From NCBI RefSeq assembly GCF_900143095.1, contig NZ_FRDA01000020.1, positions 50,973 through 95,198 of the forward strand: DNA of 44,226 nt, written 5' to 3'. The notes below the pieces were generated by a model. That model searched no databases. It saw nothing but the letters and a program-made list of their open reading frames with translations, and was not told the origin of the DNA. The DNA comes from Pseudomonas asturiensis (GTDB lineage Bacteria > Pseudomonadota > Gammaproteobacteria > Pseudomonadales > Pseudomonadaceae). The translations under genes and the position numbers were made by a program. Positions 17,454 through 26,154 of the stretch are shown here, one piece after another (within the stretch, counting starts at the first letter, position 1; each line of letters opens with the position of its first letter).

Positions 17454-19187
17454 ATGAAACGCAATGCCGAATACTCCGACGTCAACGACACCGTTAAAGG
17501 GGCGTTCTTTCCCCGGGTCTGGAGGCTGATCACGCCCTATTGGCGCAGCGAAGAAAAGACCATGGCCTGGGTACTGCTGGTGTCAGTGATCGCCCTGTCA
17601 CTGTTCAGTGTGCAGGTCTCCGTACTGTTCAACAGCTGGTACCGGGATTTTTACAACGCCCTGCAAAACAAGGATCTGGCCGCGTTCACGCACCTGATTC
17701 TGTACTTCAGCGGCATTGCCGCCGTTGCCATTCTGGCGGCCGTGTACCGGCTTTACCTGACCCAGATGCTCACGATCCGCTGGCGGCGCTGGCTGACCGA
17801 GCAGCATTTTGCCCGCTGGCTGGCGCACAAGAATTACTACCATCTGGAGCAGGGCGGCTACACTGACAACCCCGACCAACGCCTGTCCGAAGACCTCAAT
17901 GAGTTCACCACCAGCACCTTGAGTCTGGGGCTTGGCCTGATGAGTTCGGTGGTCAGTCTGGTGTCCTTTTCGGTCATCCTGTGGGGCGTGTCCGGCAGCA
18001 TCGAACTGTTCGGGATCACCGTCCCCGGCTACATGTTCTGGGCTGCCATGCTGTACGCGATCGTCGGCAGTCTGTTGACCCACTGGATCGGTCGGCGCTT
18101 GATTCCCTTGAACAACCAACAGGAACGCTACGAAGCGGACATGCGTTTTGCGTTGGTGCGTGTGCGTGAAAATGCTGAAAGCATTGCGCTGTCCGATGGC
18201 GAGCGTAACGAGAACCAGCGTCTGAGCGGGCGTTTTTCCATGATCTGGAACAACGTGCTGACCTCGATGAAAGTGCAGAAACGTCTGACATTCTTCACCT
18301 CGGGTTACTCACAGATCGCGCTTATCTTTCCCTTTATCGTCGCCGCTCCCCGGTACTTCGCCGGCAAGATCGAGCTGGGTGATCTGATGCAGATCAACTC
18401 GGCGTTCGGCAATGTGCAGGAGAACTTCAGCTGGTTCATCAGCGCGTACTCCACGCTGGCATCCTGGCGGGCGACGAGTGATCGTCTGTTGAGCTTTCGC
18501 CAGGGCATGACCGACCTGGAAAATCGTCCACCGGCGATTGAACGGGTTCATGCCGATGACGCGCTCGACCTGCAAGACCTGGGTCTGTCACTCGCAGGTG
18601 GACGGCAGTTGTTGAACGGTGCCCACCTGCACATCGCAAAAGGTCAGAAGGTGATGCTCAGCGGCCGCTCGGGCAGTGGCAAAAGCTCGCTGCTCAGGGC
18701 GCTGGGCGGCCTGTGGCCACTGGGTCAGGGCCGGATTCGGATGCCTGTCGGCGAAGGGTTGTTCCTGCCGCAGCGCCCGTATCTGCCGATTGGAACCCTG
18801 CGAGAGGTCTTGAGTTATCCACAGCCGGCTGAAGGTTTCGCTGCCCAGCGCTTCATCGATGTGCTGAACAAGTGCCGCCTCGAACACCTGGCCCCGCGCC
18901 TGGACGAGAGCAATCACTGGCAACGCGTGCTGTCGCCCGGCGAGCAGCAGCGAGTGGCCTTCGCCCGCGCGCTGTTGCTGGCTCCGCGCTGGCTGTATAT
19001 GGATGAAGCGACGTCGGCAATGGATGAAGAGGATGAAGCGGCCATGCACCACGCGATCATCAATGAGATCCCCGGTCTGACCCTGCTCAGCGTGGGGCAT
19101 CGCAGCAGTCTCAAGCGTTTTCATGACCGGCATGTGCATGTCGAAGCGGGGCAATTGGTTGAGCGGCGCGCGTCTGAACCGGCCTGA
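17454..19187 (+). CDS. YddA/SbmA-type ABC transporter, fused permease-ATPase
   Basis: A 577-residue inner-membrane ABC protein. Residues about 20-340 form an ABC_membrane_2 (SbmA/BacA-like) domain with segments such as VLLVSVIALSLFSVQVSVLF and the family stretch NSWYRDFYNALQNKD. The C-terminal ATPase has Walker A SGRSGSGKSS, signature LSPGEQQRVAFARALL and Walker B WLYMDEATSAMDEED. The family includes E. coli YddA and relatives of the peptide importers SbmA/BacA and peroxisomal ABCD transporters; the substrate is unknown here. The ribosome site is weak. It starts 89 bp after roxR on the same strand, so cotranscription is possible, but no functional link is shown. Confidence 0.82.
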   Translation: MKRNAEYSDVNDTVKGAFFPRVWRLITPYWRSEEKTMAWVLLVSVIALSLFSVQVSVLFNSWYRDFYNALQNKDLAAFTHLILYFSGIAAVAILAAVYRLYLTQMLTIRWRRWLTEQHFARWLAHKNYYHLEQGGYTDNPDQRLSEDLNEFTTSTLSLGLGLMSSVVSLVSFSVILWGVSGSIELFGITVPGYMFWAAMLYAIVGSLLTHWIGRRLIPLNNQQERYEADMRFALVRVRENAESIALSDGERNENQRLSGRFSMIWNNVLTSMKVQKRLTFFTSGYSQIALIFPFIVAAPRYFAGKIELGDLMQINSAFGNVQENFSWFISAYSTLASWRATSDRLLSFRQGMTDLENRPPAIERVHADDALDLQDLGLSLAGGRQLLNGAHLHIAKGQKVMLSGRSGSGKSSLLRALGGLWPLGQGRIRMPVGEGLFLPQRPYLPIGTLREVLSYPQPAEGFAAQRFIDVLNKCRLEHLAPRLDESNHWQRVLSPGEQQRVAFARALLLAPRWLYMDEATSAMDEEDEAAMHHAIINEIPGLTLLSVGHRSSLKRFHDRHVHVEAGQLVERRASEPA

Positions 19188-19222
19188 TGTCGCTTTTGGA
19201 TAGCAGGTGTAGCTTTTGAGGT

Positions 19223-19235
19223 GTGATCATACAAC
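19223..19235 (-). promoter_or_regulatory. Candidate operator 1 of the FadR-type regulator
   Basis: On the minus strand this reads GTTGTATGATCAC. It matches the two motifs upstream of kdgD at most positions (consensus GTTRTAYGATNAC, also readable as the imperfect palindrome GTNRT-N3-AYNAC). It lies 52 bp before the regulator start, where it would give autoregulation. Confidence 0.5.
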
Positions 19236-19286
19236 CGCTGAGCTATGATTGGCGCTCGTTTAACTGTCCAGAGATCGACGTTGGAT

Positions 19287-20036
19287 ATGGAAAATCAAAC
19301 CGCTCCGCCCCGCGCTCGTAGAAAACACCGCAGCCTTGCGCAGGAGCTGGTGACTGAACTCTCCGAGCGTATTCGCAGCGGACAGCTCAAGCGTGGCGAT
19401 AAACTGCCCACTGAATCCGCGATCATGGAGGAGCAGGGCGTCAGTCGTACTGTGGTCCGTGAAGCGATTTCGCGTCTGCAGGCGTCGGGGCTGGTCGAAA
19501 CCCGTCACGGGATCGGCACCTTTGTGCTGGATACGCCCAGCCCGAGTGGCTTCCGGATTGATCCGGCCACCATCGTTACCTTGCGTGATGTGCTGGCGAT
19601 TCTCGAACTGCGCATCAGCCTTGAAGTCGAGTCCGCAGGACTCGCCGCGCAGCGCCGCAGCACCGAAGAGCTGGCGGCCATGCGGGCGGCACTGGACGCG
19701 CTGAACGAAAGCGCGGCGCACGCCACGGATGCAGTGGCCTCGGACTTTCAGTTTCACCTGCAGATCGCGCTGTCGACCGGCAATCGTTACTTCACCGACA
19801 TCATGACTCACCTGGGCACCAGCATCATTCCGCGTACGCGGCTGAATTCTGCGCGTCTGGCCCATGATGATCAGCAGCACTACATGGACCGCCTCAGCCG
19901 CGAGCACGAGGAAATCTACGAGGCCATCGCCCGTCAGGACTCCGACGCCGCCCGCGCCGCGATGCGCCTGCACCTGACCAACAGCCGCGAACGCCTGCGT
20001 CATGCCCATGAAGAGGCTGAATCGCAGCGGGCCTGA
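19287..20036 (+). CDS. FadR-subfamily GntR regulator of hexarate catabolism
   Basis: A 249-residue DNA-binding regulator. The N-terminal winged helix has SLAQELVTELSERIRSGQLK and GVSRTVVREAISRLQASG, with the wing at TRHGIGTFV. The C-terminal FCD domain has the metal-ligand pattern of Asp and His in SDFQFHLQI, a His in REHEEIYEAI and a His in MRLHLTNSR. It precedes the glucarate/galactarate genes on the same strand, so it probably represses them until an acid-sugar intermediate binds. The start could instead be 19245, adding 14 residues. I prefer 19287 because conserved sequence begins there, but neither has a clear ribosome site. Confidence 0.85.
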   Translation: MENQTAPPRARRKHRSLAQELVTELSERIRSGQLKRGDKLPTESAIMEEQGVSRTVVREAISRLQASGLVETRHGIGTFVLDTPSPSGFRIDPATIVTLRDVLAILELRISLEVESAGLAAQRRSTEELAAMRAALDALNESAAHATDAVASDFQFHLQIALSTGNRYFTDIMTHLGTSIIPRTRLNSARLAHDDQQHYMDRLSREHEEIYEAIARQDSDAARAAMRLHLTNSRERLRHAHEEAESQRA

Positions 20037-20141
20037 TGGTGCCTGAGCGTTCCGATGCGGAGCGCTCAGCGTTATACGCAACGCCTCATGGGGAATACGC
20101 TCCCACTGCATTCAACCAGACATTTCCGTTCTGGCCTTGTT

Positions 20142-20169
20142 TTGCGCTTCTTGCGGATTTGTCTATAAC
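20142..20169 (+). promoter_or_regulatory. Possible sigma-70 promoter before kdgD
   Basis: A TTGCGC hexamer (20142-20147) and a TATAAC hexamer (20164-20169) are 16 bases apart in the 389-bp gap between the regulator and kdgD. Operator candidates 2 and 3 lie downstream of it. The spacing is slightly short and no other support is visible. Confidence 0.25.
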
Positions 20170-20226
20170 GCAGAGCGCGCACGATCAGCGCGTCACCCCG
20201 GCGTTTCGATCTCGACGATATCTGCA

Positions 20227-20239
20227 GTTATCGTATAAC
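20227..20239 (-). promoter_or_regulatory. Candidate operator 2 of the FadR-type regulator
   Basis: On the minus strand this reads GTTATACGATAAC. It is the core of a perfect 15-bp palindrome (20226-20240, AGTTAT and ATAACT around CGT). It matches operator 3 at 11 of 13 positions. The part TCGTATAACT also fits the general FadR-family pattern TNGTNNNACN. Confidence 0.55.
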
Positions 20240-20349
20240 TTTCAGCAATCCTGAATCCCTCCAGGCCCAAGCCTGCCAAGGCCTCTGGTCCCGCTCATCG
20301 CCCTGAACGAGAAAAACCCGAAAATCCCTGTTGAGGGAATTTATATTCA

Positions 20350-20362
20350 GTTGTACGATGAC
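20350..20362 (+). promoter_or_regulatory. Candidate operator 3 of the FadR-type regulator
   Basis: The plus strand reads GTTGTACGATGAC, matching operator 1 at 11 of 13 positions. It lies 63 bp before the kdgD start and 123 bp centre-to-centre from operator 2, so looping between the two is possible. Confidence 0.5.
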
Positions 20363-20425
20363 TTACGACATCGGCACTGCCCCGGTGATCCATTCACAAT
20401 TTATGTCCCACAGGGTGTTCGAATA

Positions 20426-21337
20426 ATGAATCCACAAGAACTGAAGTCCATCCTCTCTTCCGGTCTGCTGTCTTTCCCGGTTACCGATTTCAATGCCCAG
20501 GGCGATTTCCACCGCGCGGGTTACATCAAGCGTCTCGAGTGGCTGGCCCCGTACGGCGCCAGCGCTCTGTTCGCGGCAGGCGGTACAGGTGAGTTCTTCT
20601 CCCTGGCTGCCAGCGAATACTCCGAAATCATCAAGACCGCCGTCGACACCTGCGCCACCAGCGTGCCGATCCTCGCAGGCGTGGGCGGTCCGACTCGCCA
20701 GGCCATCGAATATGCTCAGGAAGCCGAGCGTCTGGGTGCCAAAGGTCTGTTGTTGCTGCCGCACTACCTGACCGAAGCAAGCCAGGATGGCGTTGCCGCG
20801 CACGTTGAAGCGGTCTGCAAGTCGGTCAAGATCGGCGTGGTGGTTTACAACCGTAACGTTTGCCGCCTGAACGCGACTCTGCTGGAGCAACTGGCCGAGC
20901 GCTGCCCTAACCTGATCGGTTACAAGGATGGCCTGGGCGATATCGAACTCATGGTTTCGATCCGCCGCCGTCTGGGCGACCGCTTCTCGTACCTGGGTGG
21001 TCTGCCGACCGCTGAAGTCTACGCCGCTGCCTACAAGGCACTGGGCGTGCCGGTCTATTCCTCGGCGGTGTTCAACTTCGTACCTAAACTGGCGATGGAT
21101 TTCTACCACGCCATCGCCCGTGACGACCACGAGGCAGTCGGCAAGTACATCGACGATTTCTTCCTGCCTTACCTGGAAATCCGTAATCGCAAGGCGGGCT
21201 ACGCCGTCAGCATCGTCAAGGCCGGTGCGAAAATCGCAGGCTACGACGCAGGTCCCGTCCGTGCGCCACTGACCGACCTGACCCCGGACGAGTGCGACAT
21301 GCTCGCCGCCCTGATGGACAAGCAAGGCAAGCAATAA
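20426..21337 (+). CDS. kdgD: 5-dehydro-4-deoxyglucarate dehydratase KdgD
   Basis: A 303-residue cytoplasmic enzyme of the DHDPS/NAL family (EC 4.2.1.41). It dehydrates and decarboxylates 5-dehydro-4-deoxy-D-glucarate to 2-oxoglutarate semialdehyde. Visible features are the substrate loop AGGTGEFFSL (residues about 50-60), the barrel segment GVGGPTRQAIEYA and the Schiff-base lysine in LIGYKDGLGD (near residue 170). The start MNPQELKSIL at 20426 fits the family; a frame open 25 codons further upstream has no support. It is the first enzyme gene of the unit, and a terminator-like hairpin follows. The semialdehyde dehydrogenase needed to reach 2-oxoglutarate is not in this window. Confidence 0.92.
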   Translation: MNPQELKSILSSGLLSFPVTDFNAQGDFHRAGYIKRLEWLAPYGASALFAAGGTGEFFSLAASEYSEIIKTAVDTCATSVPILAGVGGPTRQAIEYAQEAERLGAKGLLLLPHYLTEASQDGVAAHVEAVCKSVKIGVVVYNRNVCRLNATLLEQLAERCPNLIGYKDGLGDIELMVSIRRRLGDRFSYLGGLPTAEVYAAAYKALGVPVYSSAVFNFVPKLAMDFYHAIARDDHEAVGKYIDDFFLPYLEIRNRKAGYAVSIVKAGAKIAGYDAGPVRAPLTDLTPDECDMLAALMDKQGKQ

Positions 21338-21352
21338 CACCTTCAAAGACCT

Positions 21353-21378
21353 AACCGCTGAGCGATCAGCGGTTTTGT
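21353..21378 (+). terminator. Stem-loop terminator or attenuator after kdgD
   Basis: A perfect 9-bp stem pairs AACCGCTGA (21353-21361) with TCAGCGGTT (21366-21374) around GCGA. Two further T residues and GTCG follow. It can terminate some transcripts and so lower permease and garD expression relative to kdgD. The 165-bp gap may also hold a separate promoter. Confidence 0.6.
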
Positions 21379-21502
21379 CGTTGGAATGCATGACCCGTAC
21401 AGGTAGAGGCAGACGTCGCCGCGACACCTCTAAGGGGCCTGTAGCGCTACACCCAAAAACAGATTTACCCGCGTAAAAAAATAACTAGTGGGAGTTCAAC
21501 CA

Positions 21503-22885
21503 ATGCAATCGTCCAAGCCGACGCACGTCCGCTATTTGATCCTGTTGATGCTGTTTCTGGTCACCACGATCAACTATGCCGACCGTGCCACCATCGCAAT
21601 CGCCGGCTCCAGCATCCAGAAAGACCTCGGTATCAGTGCTGTCACGCTGGGCTACATCTTTTCTGCATTTGGCTGGGCCTACGTGGCCGGTCAGATCCCC
21701 GGTGGCTGGCTTCTCGACCGTTTCGGTTCGAAGAAAGTCTACGCCCTGAGCATTTTCACCTGGTCGCTGTTCACCCTGCTGCAAGGCTATGTGGGTGAGT
21801 TCGGTATCTCCACCGCGATCGTTGCGCTGTTCATGCTGCGCTTTCTGGTGGGCCTGGCCGAAGCGCCATCCTTCCCCGGCAACGCTCGTATCGTTGCGGC
21901 CTGGTTCCCGACCGCCGAACGCGGCACGGCGTCGGCCATCTTCAACTCCGCGCAATATTTCGCCACGGTGCTGTTCGCGCCGCTGATGGGCTGGATCGTC
22001 TACACCTACGGCTGGCAACACGTGTTCATCGTCATGGGCGCGGCGGGCATCGTCTTCTCCGCCATCTGGATGAAGGTCATCTACAGCCCGCGCAACCATC
22101 CACGTATCAACCAGGCCGAGATTGATCACATCGCCAGCAACGGCGGCATGGTCGATATGGATCAGGAAAAATCGAAGTCCAAAAAGGACGCCAACAGCGG
22201 TCCGAAATGGGACTACATCAAGCAGTTGCTGACCAACCGCATGATGCTGGGTATTTACCTGAGCCAGTACTGCATCAACGGTATTACCTACTTCTTCCTG
22301 ACCTGGTTCCCGGTTTACCTGGTGCAGGAACGCGGCATGACCATCCTCAAGGCGGGCATCATTGCATCGCTGCCGGCCATCTGTGGCTTCATCGGTGGTG
22401 TGTTGGGCGGGATCATCTCCGACTACCTGTTGCGCAAAGGCCACTCGCTGACCTTCGCCCGCAAGGCGCCGATCATTGGCGGTCTGCTGCTGTCGACGTC
22501 CATCGTGACCTGTAACTATGTCGACATCGAATGGATGGTCGTGGGTTTCATGGCCCTGGCATTCTTCGGCAAAGGCGTAGGCGCACTGGGCTGGGCTGTG
22601 ATGTCCGATGTATCGCCCAAGCAGATCGCCGGCCTGAGCGGCGGCCTGTTCAACACCTTCGGTAACATTGCATCGATCACCACCCCGATCGTGATTGGTT
22701 ACATCATCAGCACCACCGGCTCGTTCAAATGGGCACTGGTGTTCGTCGGCGCCAACGCGCTGCTGGCGGTGATCAGTTACATTTTCATCGTGGGTGAAAT
22801 CAAGCGTGTGGAATTGATAGAGCCGCCAGTCAAGGGGCCATTGCCGACCGATCCGGCCAGCAACCTTTCCGAAGCAAAATCCTGA
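21503..22885 (+). CDS. gudP: GudP-like glucarate/galactarate MFS permease
   Basis: A 460-residue inner-membrane transporter of the anion:cation symporter branch of the MFS. It has the N-terminal family motif NYADRATIAIAGSSIQKDLG, the loop 2-3 signature GGWLLDRFGSKKVY and about 12 membrane segments with a charged central loop (residues about 210-235, DQEKSKSKKDANSG). Lying between kdgD and garD, it most likely imports D-glucarate and/or galactarate. I take ATG 21503, preceded by GGGAG, over an in-frame GTG at 21488 that itself overlaps that site. It ends 10 bp before garD. Confidence 0.88.
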   Translation: MQSSKPTHVRYLILLMLFLVTTINYADRATIAIAGSSIQKDLGISAVTLGYIFSAFGWAYVAGQIPGGWLLDRFGSKKVYALSIFTWSLFTLLQGYVGEFGISTAIVALFMLRFLVGLAEAPSFPGNARIVAAWFPTAERGTASAIFNSAQYFATVLFAPLMGWIVYTYGWQHVFIVMGAAGIVFSAIWMKVIYSPRNHPRINQAEIDHIASNGGMVDMDQEKSKSKKDANSGPKWDYIKQLLTNRMMLGIYLSQYCINGITYFFLTWFPVYLVQERGMTILKAGIIASLPAICGFIGGVLGGIISDYLLRKGHSLTFARKAPIIGGLLLSTSIVTCNYVDIEWMVVGFMALAFFGKGVGALGWAVMSDVSPKQIAGLSGGLFNTFGNIASITTPIVIGYIISTTGSFKWALVFVGANALLAVISYIFIVGEIKRVELIEPPVKGPLPTDPASNLSEAKS

Positions 22886-22895
22886 GGAAACCGTG

Positions 22896-24449
22896 ATGAA
22901 CCTGATTCAACATGCCGATTCCCCACGTTACATCCGGCTGCATGCGCTGGATAACGTGGTGGTCGTGGTCAACGACCAGGGTGTGCCGGCCGGAACCGAA
23001 TTCGATAACGGCCTGGTCACTGTCGATAACGTACCGCAGAGCCACAAGGTCAGCACCGTTGACCTGGCCGAGGGCGACGCCGTGATTCGTTACGGCCACA
23101 CCATTGGCTACGCTCTGCAACCGATACCGCGTGGCAGTTGGGTCAGGGAAGACCAGTTGCGTATGCCGTCAGCGCCTGCGCTCGACAGCCTGCCGATGTC
23201 TGACGCAGTACCTGCGAAGGGCGAGCCGCTGGAGGGCTATACCTTCGAGGGCTATCGCAACGCCGATGGCACGGTAGGCACCCGCAATATTCTGGGGATC
23301 ACCACGACCGTGCAGTGCGTGACCGGCGTGCTCGACTTTGCGGTCAAGCGCATCCGTGACGAACTGCTGCCCAAATACCCGAACGTCGATGACGTGGTGG
23401 CCCTGACCCACAGTTACGGCTGTGGCGTGGCCATTACCGCCACCGACGCCTACATCCCGATCCGCACCGTGCGCAACCTGGCGCGCAACCCGAACCTGGG
23501 TGGCGAGGCGCTGGTGATCAGCCTGGGCTGTGAAAAGCTGCAGGCCGGTCAAGTGATGCACGAGGGCGACAGCTCGGTGGACCTCAGCGAGCCATGGCTC
23601 TACAAGCTTCAGGATTCCAGCCACGGCTTCAATGAAATGATCGAGCAGATCATGGACCTGGCCGAGGTACGCTTGAAGAAGCTGGACCTGCGTCGTCGCG
23701 AGACGGTGCCAGCCTCGGAGCTTATTCTGGGCATGCAGTGCGGTGGCAGCGATGCGTTTTCCGGCATCACGGCCAACCCGGCGCTGGGCTATGCGTCGGA
23801 CCTGTTGCTGCGTGCAGGGGCGACGGTGATGTTTTCCGAAGTGACCGAAGTACGTGATGCCATTTATTTGCTGACTTCACGTGCGCAGGATCAGGACGTC
23901 GCTCAGGCGCTGGTGCGCGAGATGGACTGGTACGACCGTTACCTGGCCAAGGGCGAGGCAGATCGCAGCGCCAATACCACGCCGGGCAACAAGAAGGGTG
24001 GGTTGTCGAACATTGTCGAGAAGTCCCTGGGGTCGATCGTCAAGTCCGGCAGCAGCGCCATCAACGGCGTATTGGGCCCTGGCGAGCGGGTCAACAGCAA
24101 AGGGCTGATCTTCTGCGCCACGCCAGCCAGCGATTTTGTGTGCGGCACGCTGCAACTGGCGGCCGGGATGAACCTGCACGTGTTCACCACCGGGCGCGGT
24201 ACACCTTACGGTCTGGCGATGGCTCCGGTGGTCAAGGTCTCGACCCGCACCGAGCTGGCCCAGCGCTGGCCCGACCTGATCGACATCGACGCAGGGCGTA
24301 TCGCTACCGGGCGTGCAAGCATCGAGGACCTTGGCTGGGAGCTGTTCCACTACTACCTGGAAGTGGCCAGCGGCAAGAAAAAGACCTGGACCGAGCACTA
24401 CCGTCTGCACAACGACATCACCCTGTTCAACCCCGCGCCCATTACCTGA
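22896..24449 (+). CDS. garD: Galactarate dehydratase GarD
   Basis: A 517-residue enzyme of the UxaA/GarD family (EC 4.2.1.42). It dehydrates galactarate to 5-dehydro-4-deoxy-D-glucarate, the substrate of KdgD. The N-terminal SAF-type domain covers residues about 10-80, and the catalytic part follows with TVGTRNILGI, THSYGCGVA, VISLGCEKLQ and LGMQCGGSDAFSG. The length matches E. coli GarD. The start is ATG 22896 with AGGA upstream; GTG 22893 is one codon earlier and possible. It is cotranscribed with the permease. Glucarate use would need a GudD-type dehydratase from elsewhere. Confidence 0.92.
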   Translation: MNLIQHADSPRYIRLHALDNVVVVVNDQGVPAGTEFDNGLVTVDNVPQSHKVSTVDLAEGDAVIRYGHTIGYALQPIPRGSWVREDQLRMPSAPALDSLPMSDAVPAKGEPLEGYTFEGYRNADGTVGTRNILGITTTVQCVTGVLDFAVKRIRDELLPKYPNVDDVVALTHSYGCGVAITATDAYIPIRTVRNLARNPNLGGEALVISLGCEKLQAGQVMHEGDSSVDLSEPWLYKLQDSSHGFNEMIEQIMDLAEVRLKKLDLRRRETVPASELILGMQCGGSDAFSGITANPALGYASDLLLRAGATVMFSEVTEVRDAIYLLTSRAQDQDVAQALVREMDWYDRYLAKGEADRSANTTPGNKKGGLSNIVEKSLGSIVKSGSSAINGVLGPGERVNSKGLIFCATPASDFVCGTLQLAAGMNLHVFTTGRGTPYGLAMAPVVKVSTRTELAQRWPDLIDIDAGRIATGRASIEDLGWELFHYYLEVASGKKKTWTEHYRLHNDITLFNPAPIT

Positions 24450-24496
24450 GTGTGTCGGGGCGTAGTCCCGGCAGGTGAAGTCGAGACTTTCGCGCA

Positions 24497-24523
24497 GTCC
24501 GCTGCTTTCCCGAAGCAGCGGAC
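24497..24523 (+). terminator. Stem-loop after garD
   Basis: A perfect 11-bp inverted repeat pairs GTCCGCTGCTT (24497-24507) with AAGCAGCGGAC (24513-24523) around a 5-nt loop, 47 bases after the garD stop. The tail is CTCTCTC rather than a T-run, so termination may be inefficient. The rest of 24524-24816 holds no gene that I can support and no confident promoter. Confidence 0.6.
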
Positions 24524-24816
24524 CTCTCTCAGGCAACGGTCTGATAGACATTCACATTGGCCTCGTCAAAACGGCGGCCATAGCCTCGACAAAAGACCCT
24601 GGATGGCGAACGAGCACCTGGTGCAGTTGCTGCCAGCCGCTTCATTTTCTCTATTTGATTGAAAGTGTTAATGAATTTGACGGCTTCTTTCTTTGCAATA
24701 AAGAGATCAGTATCCGCAGCAGGTGTGTAGCCTGCCTGGTGCATCCGGCCATTCAAGCTAGCCATTTTCACTTTTTTCGATACTGGCCTGCCTGATGCTG
24801 GCCAAGGAGATCTTTC

Positions 24817-25989
24817 TTGTCTTTCAAACAACCGATGTCCTGGGCTTCTGCGGCCTTGATGGTTGCACTCGGTAGCCAGGCTGTTCAGGCTGCGTCCCCC
24901 GCCAAGCTTCCAGAAGACAAGCCCGTTGGGAAAATCGAACAGGTCTTCGCGTTCCATGACGCGATGCCGACAGGCGTCAGCGTCACTGAAACAGGACGTA
25001 TTTTTGTCAACTTCCCGCGTTGGGGCGACAAGGTGCCGTTCACTGTAGGCGAATTACGCGACGGCAAAGTGGTGCCTTACCCTGACAGCGCCTTGAACCA
25101 GGCGGACCCGCAACATCCCGAGAAGGGATTCATCAGCGTCCAGAGCGTCGTCGCTGACGGCCTGGGCCATCTGTGGATACTCGATACCGCTGCACCTGAA
25201 TTCTCTAAACCGGTCGCTGGCGGCGCCAAGCTGGTGGCCGTAGATCTCAAGACCAACAAGGTCGTCAAGACGTTGGTTTTCCCTGAGAACGTCATTCTGC
25301 CAGGCACCTATGTCAACGATATGCGGTTTGACTTCAGCGCTGGCAAGGAAGGCGTGATTTATGTCACCGACTCGTCTGTCAGTGGCCCCGGCGCAATCAT
25401 TGTCATGGACATTGCCACCGGCAACGCCGTACGGCGCTTGAGTGGCGCTGCCTCGACGTCGGCAGACCCGGCCTTCGTGCCAAGGGTTGAAGGTCAGATT
25501 CTGAAAATGCGTAACGCTGACGGGACCAGCAAACCCTTTGCGGTTGCTTCCGACGGTATCGCCTTGTCCTCGGATCGCCAGACACTTTATTTTTCCCCGC
25601 TCTCCAGCAGACATCTGTATTCGGTGCCGACAAAGCTGCTGCGCGACCCTGCCGTGACTGAGGATCAGCTCGTCGAAGCGGTACAGGATCTAGGAGAGAA
25701 AGGCCCGTCGGATGGGTTGGAGGCTGACAGCGATGGCGCGATCTACGCTGGCGACTATGAAGATAACAGCATTCGCAAACGTCTTGCGGACGGGACCTGG
25801 CAGACGATTGCTCACGATCCTCGAATGCTGTGGCCGGACACGTTGTCTGTGGCAACTGACGGGTACCTCTACTTCATTGCCAATCAGCTGCATCGCCAGG
25901 CACTGTTTCATGGCGGCAAGGATTTACGGGAAAAGCCCTACAGCCTGTTTCGGGTGAAGGTCGACGCCACACCGGCCAAGACGCGCTGA
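24817..25989 (+). CDS. Secreted major-royal-jelly/yellow family protein (TTG start)
   Basis: A 390-residue protein with a Sec signal peptide ending about SQAVQAASPA, followed by a beta-propeller domain of the major royal jelly protein family (PF03022). Typical stretches are GRIFVNFPRWGD, LWILDTAAPEF, YVNDMRFDFSAGKEG with IYVTDSS, GIALSSDRQTLYFSPL and a SDGLEADSDGAIYAGDYE blade. The start codon is TTG at 24817, chosen because AAGGAGA is seven bases before it; an in-frame ATG at 24835 would shorten the signal peptide. Bacterial members are often guessed to bind or hydrolyse small ligands, but no function is established. It is monocistronic and ends in a long inverted repeat shared with the convergent neighbour. 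Confidence 0.82.
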   Translation: MSFKQPMSWASAALMVALGSQAVQAASPAKLPEDKPVGKIEQVFAFHDAMPTGVSVTETGRIFVNFPRWGDKVPFTVGELRDGKVVPYPDSALNQADPQHPEKGFISVQSVVADGLGHLWILDTAAPEFSKPVAGGAKLVAVDLKTNKVVKTLVFPENVILPGTYVNDMRFDFSAGKEGVIYVTDSSVSGPGAIIVMDIATGNAVRRLSGAASTSADPAFVPRVEGQILKMRNADGTSKPFAVASDGIALSSDRQTLYFSPLSSRHLYSVPTKLLRDPAVTEDQLVEAVQDLGEKGPSDGLEADSDGAIYAGDYEDNSIRKRLADGTWQTIAHDPRMLWPDTLSVATDGYLYFIANQLHRQALFHGGKDLREKPYSLFRVKVDATPAKTR

Positions 25990-26010
25990 GTTCGCGCCCC
26001 ACTGAAGAAT

Positions 26011-26060
26011 GAACTGCGCCCCAAGGATTGGACTGGTGTCCAACTTCTGGGGCGCAGTTC
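26011..26060. terminator. Nested inverted repeat between convergent genes
   Basis: Outer 13-bp arms GAACTGCGCCCCA (26011-26023) and 26048-26060 enclose a second stem of TTGGAC (26028-26033) and GTCCAA (26038-26043) with a TGGT loop. The whole 50-nt unit folds into one long hairpin with a small internal bulge. It follows the MRJP gene stop by 22 bp and probably ends transcription from both sides. Confidence 0.55.
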
Positions 26061-26067
26061 AGAAACG

Positions 26068-26107
26068 CGTTTTTGTGGGATCAGACCGGGCGGCGCTCCC
26101 ACGAACG
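26068..26107. repeat. REP-like inverted repeat
   Basis: GTGGGA and TCCCAC arms, extended imperfectly to CGTTTTTGTGGGA and TCCCACGAACG, surround a GC-rich centre. The TGGGAGCG core resembles Pseudomonas REP units. It sits in the convergent gap beside the nested inverted repeat. Confidence 0.4.
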
Positions 26108-26154
26108 TTGCAGGACGAGCGCCTTGGCCCGGCCAGGCCTGTATCTATGTTGCA

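Noticed and set aside
21488..21502. GTG at 21488 as start of the MFS permease
   Set aside because: The GTG overlaps the GGGAG ribosome site that serves the ATG at 21503, and the extra five residues are not typical of the family.
24529..24957. Minus-strand frame of 142 codons across the MRJP gene start
   Set aside because: It overlaps the signal peptide region of a well-supported gene, has no ribosome site and no family resemblance.
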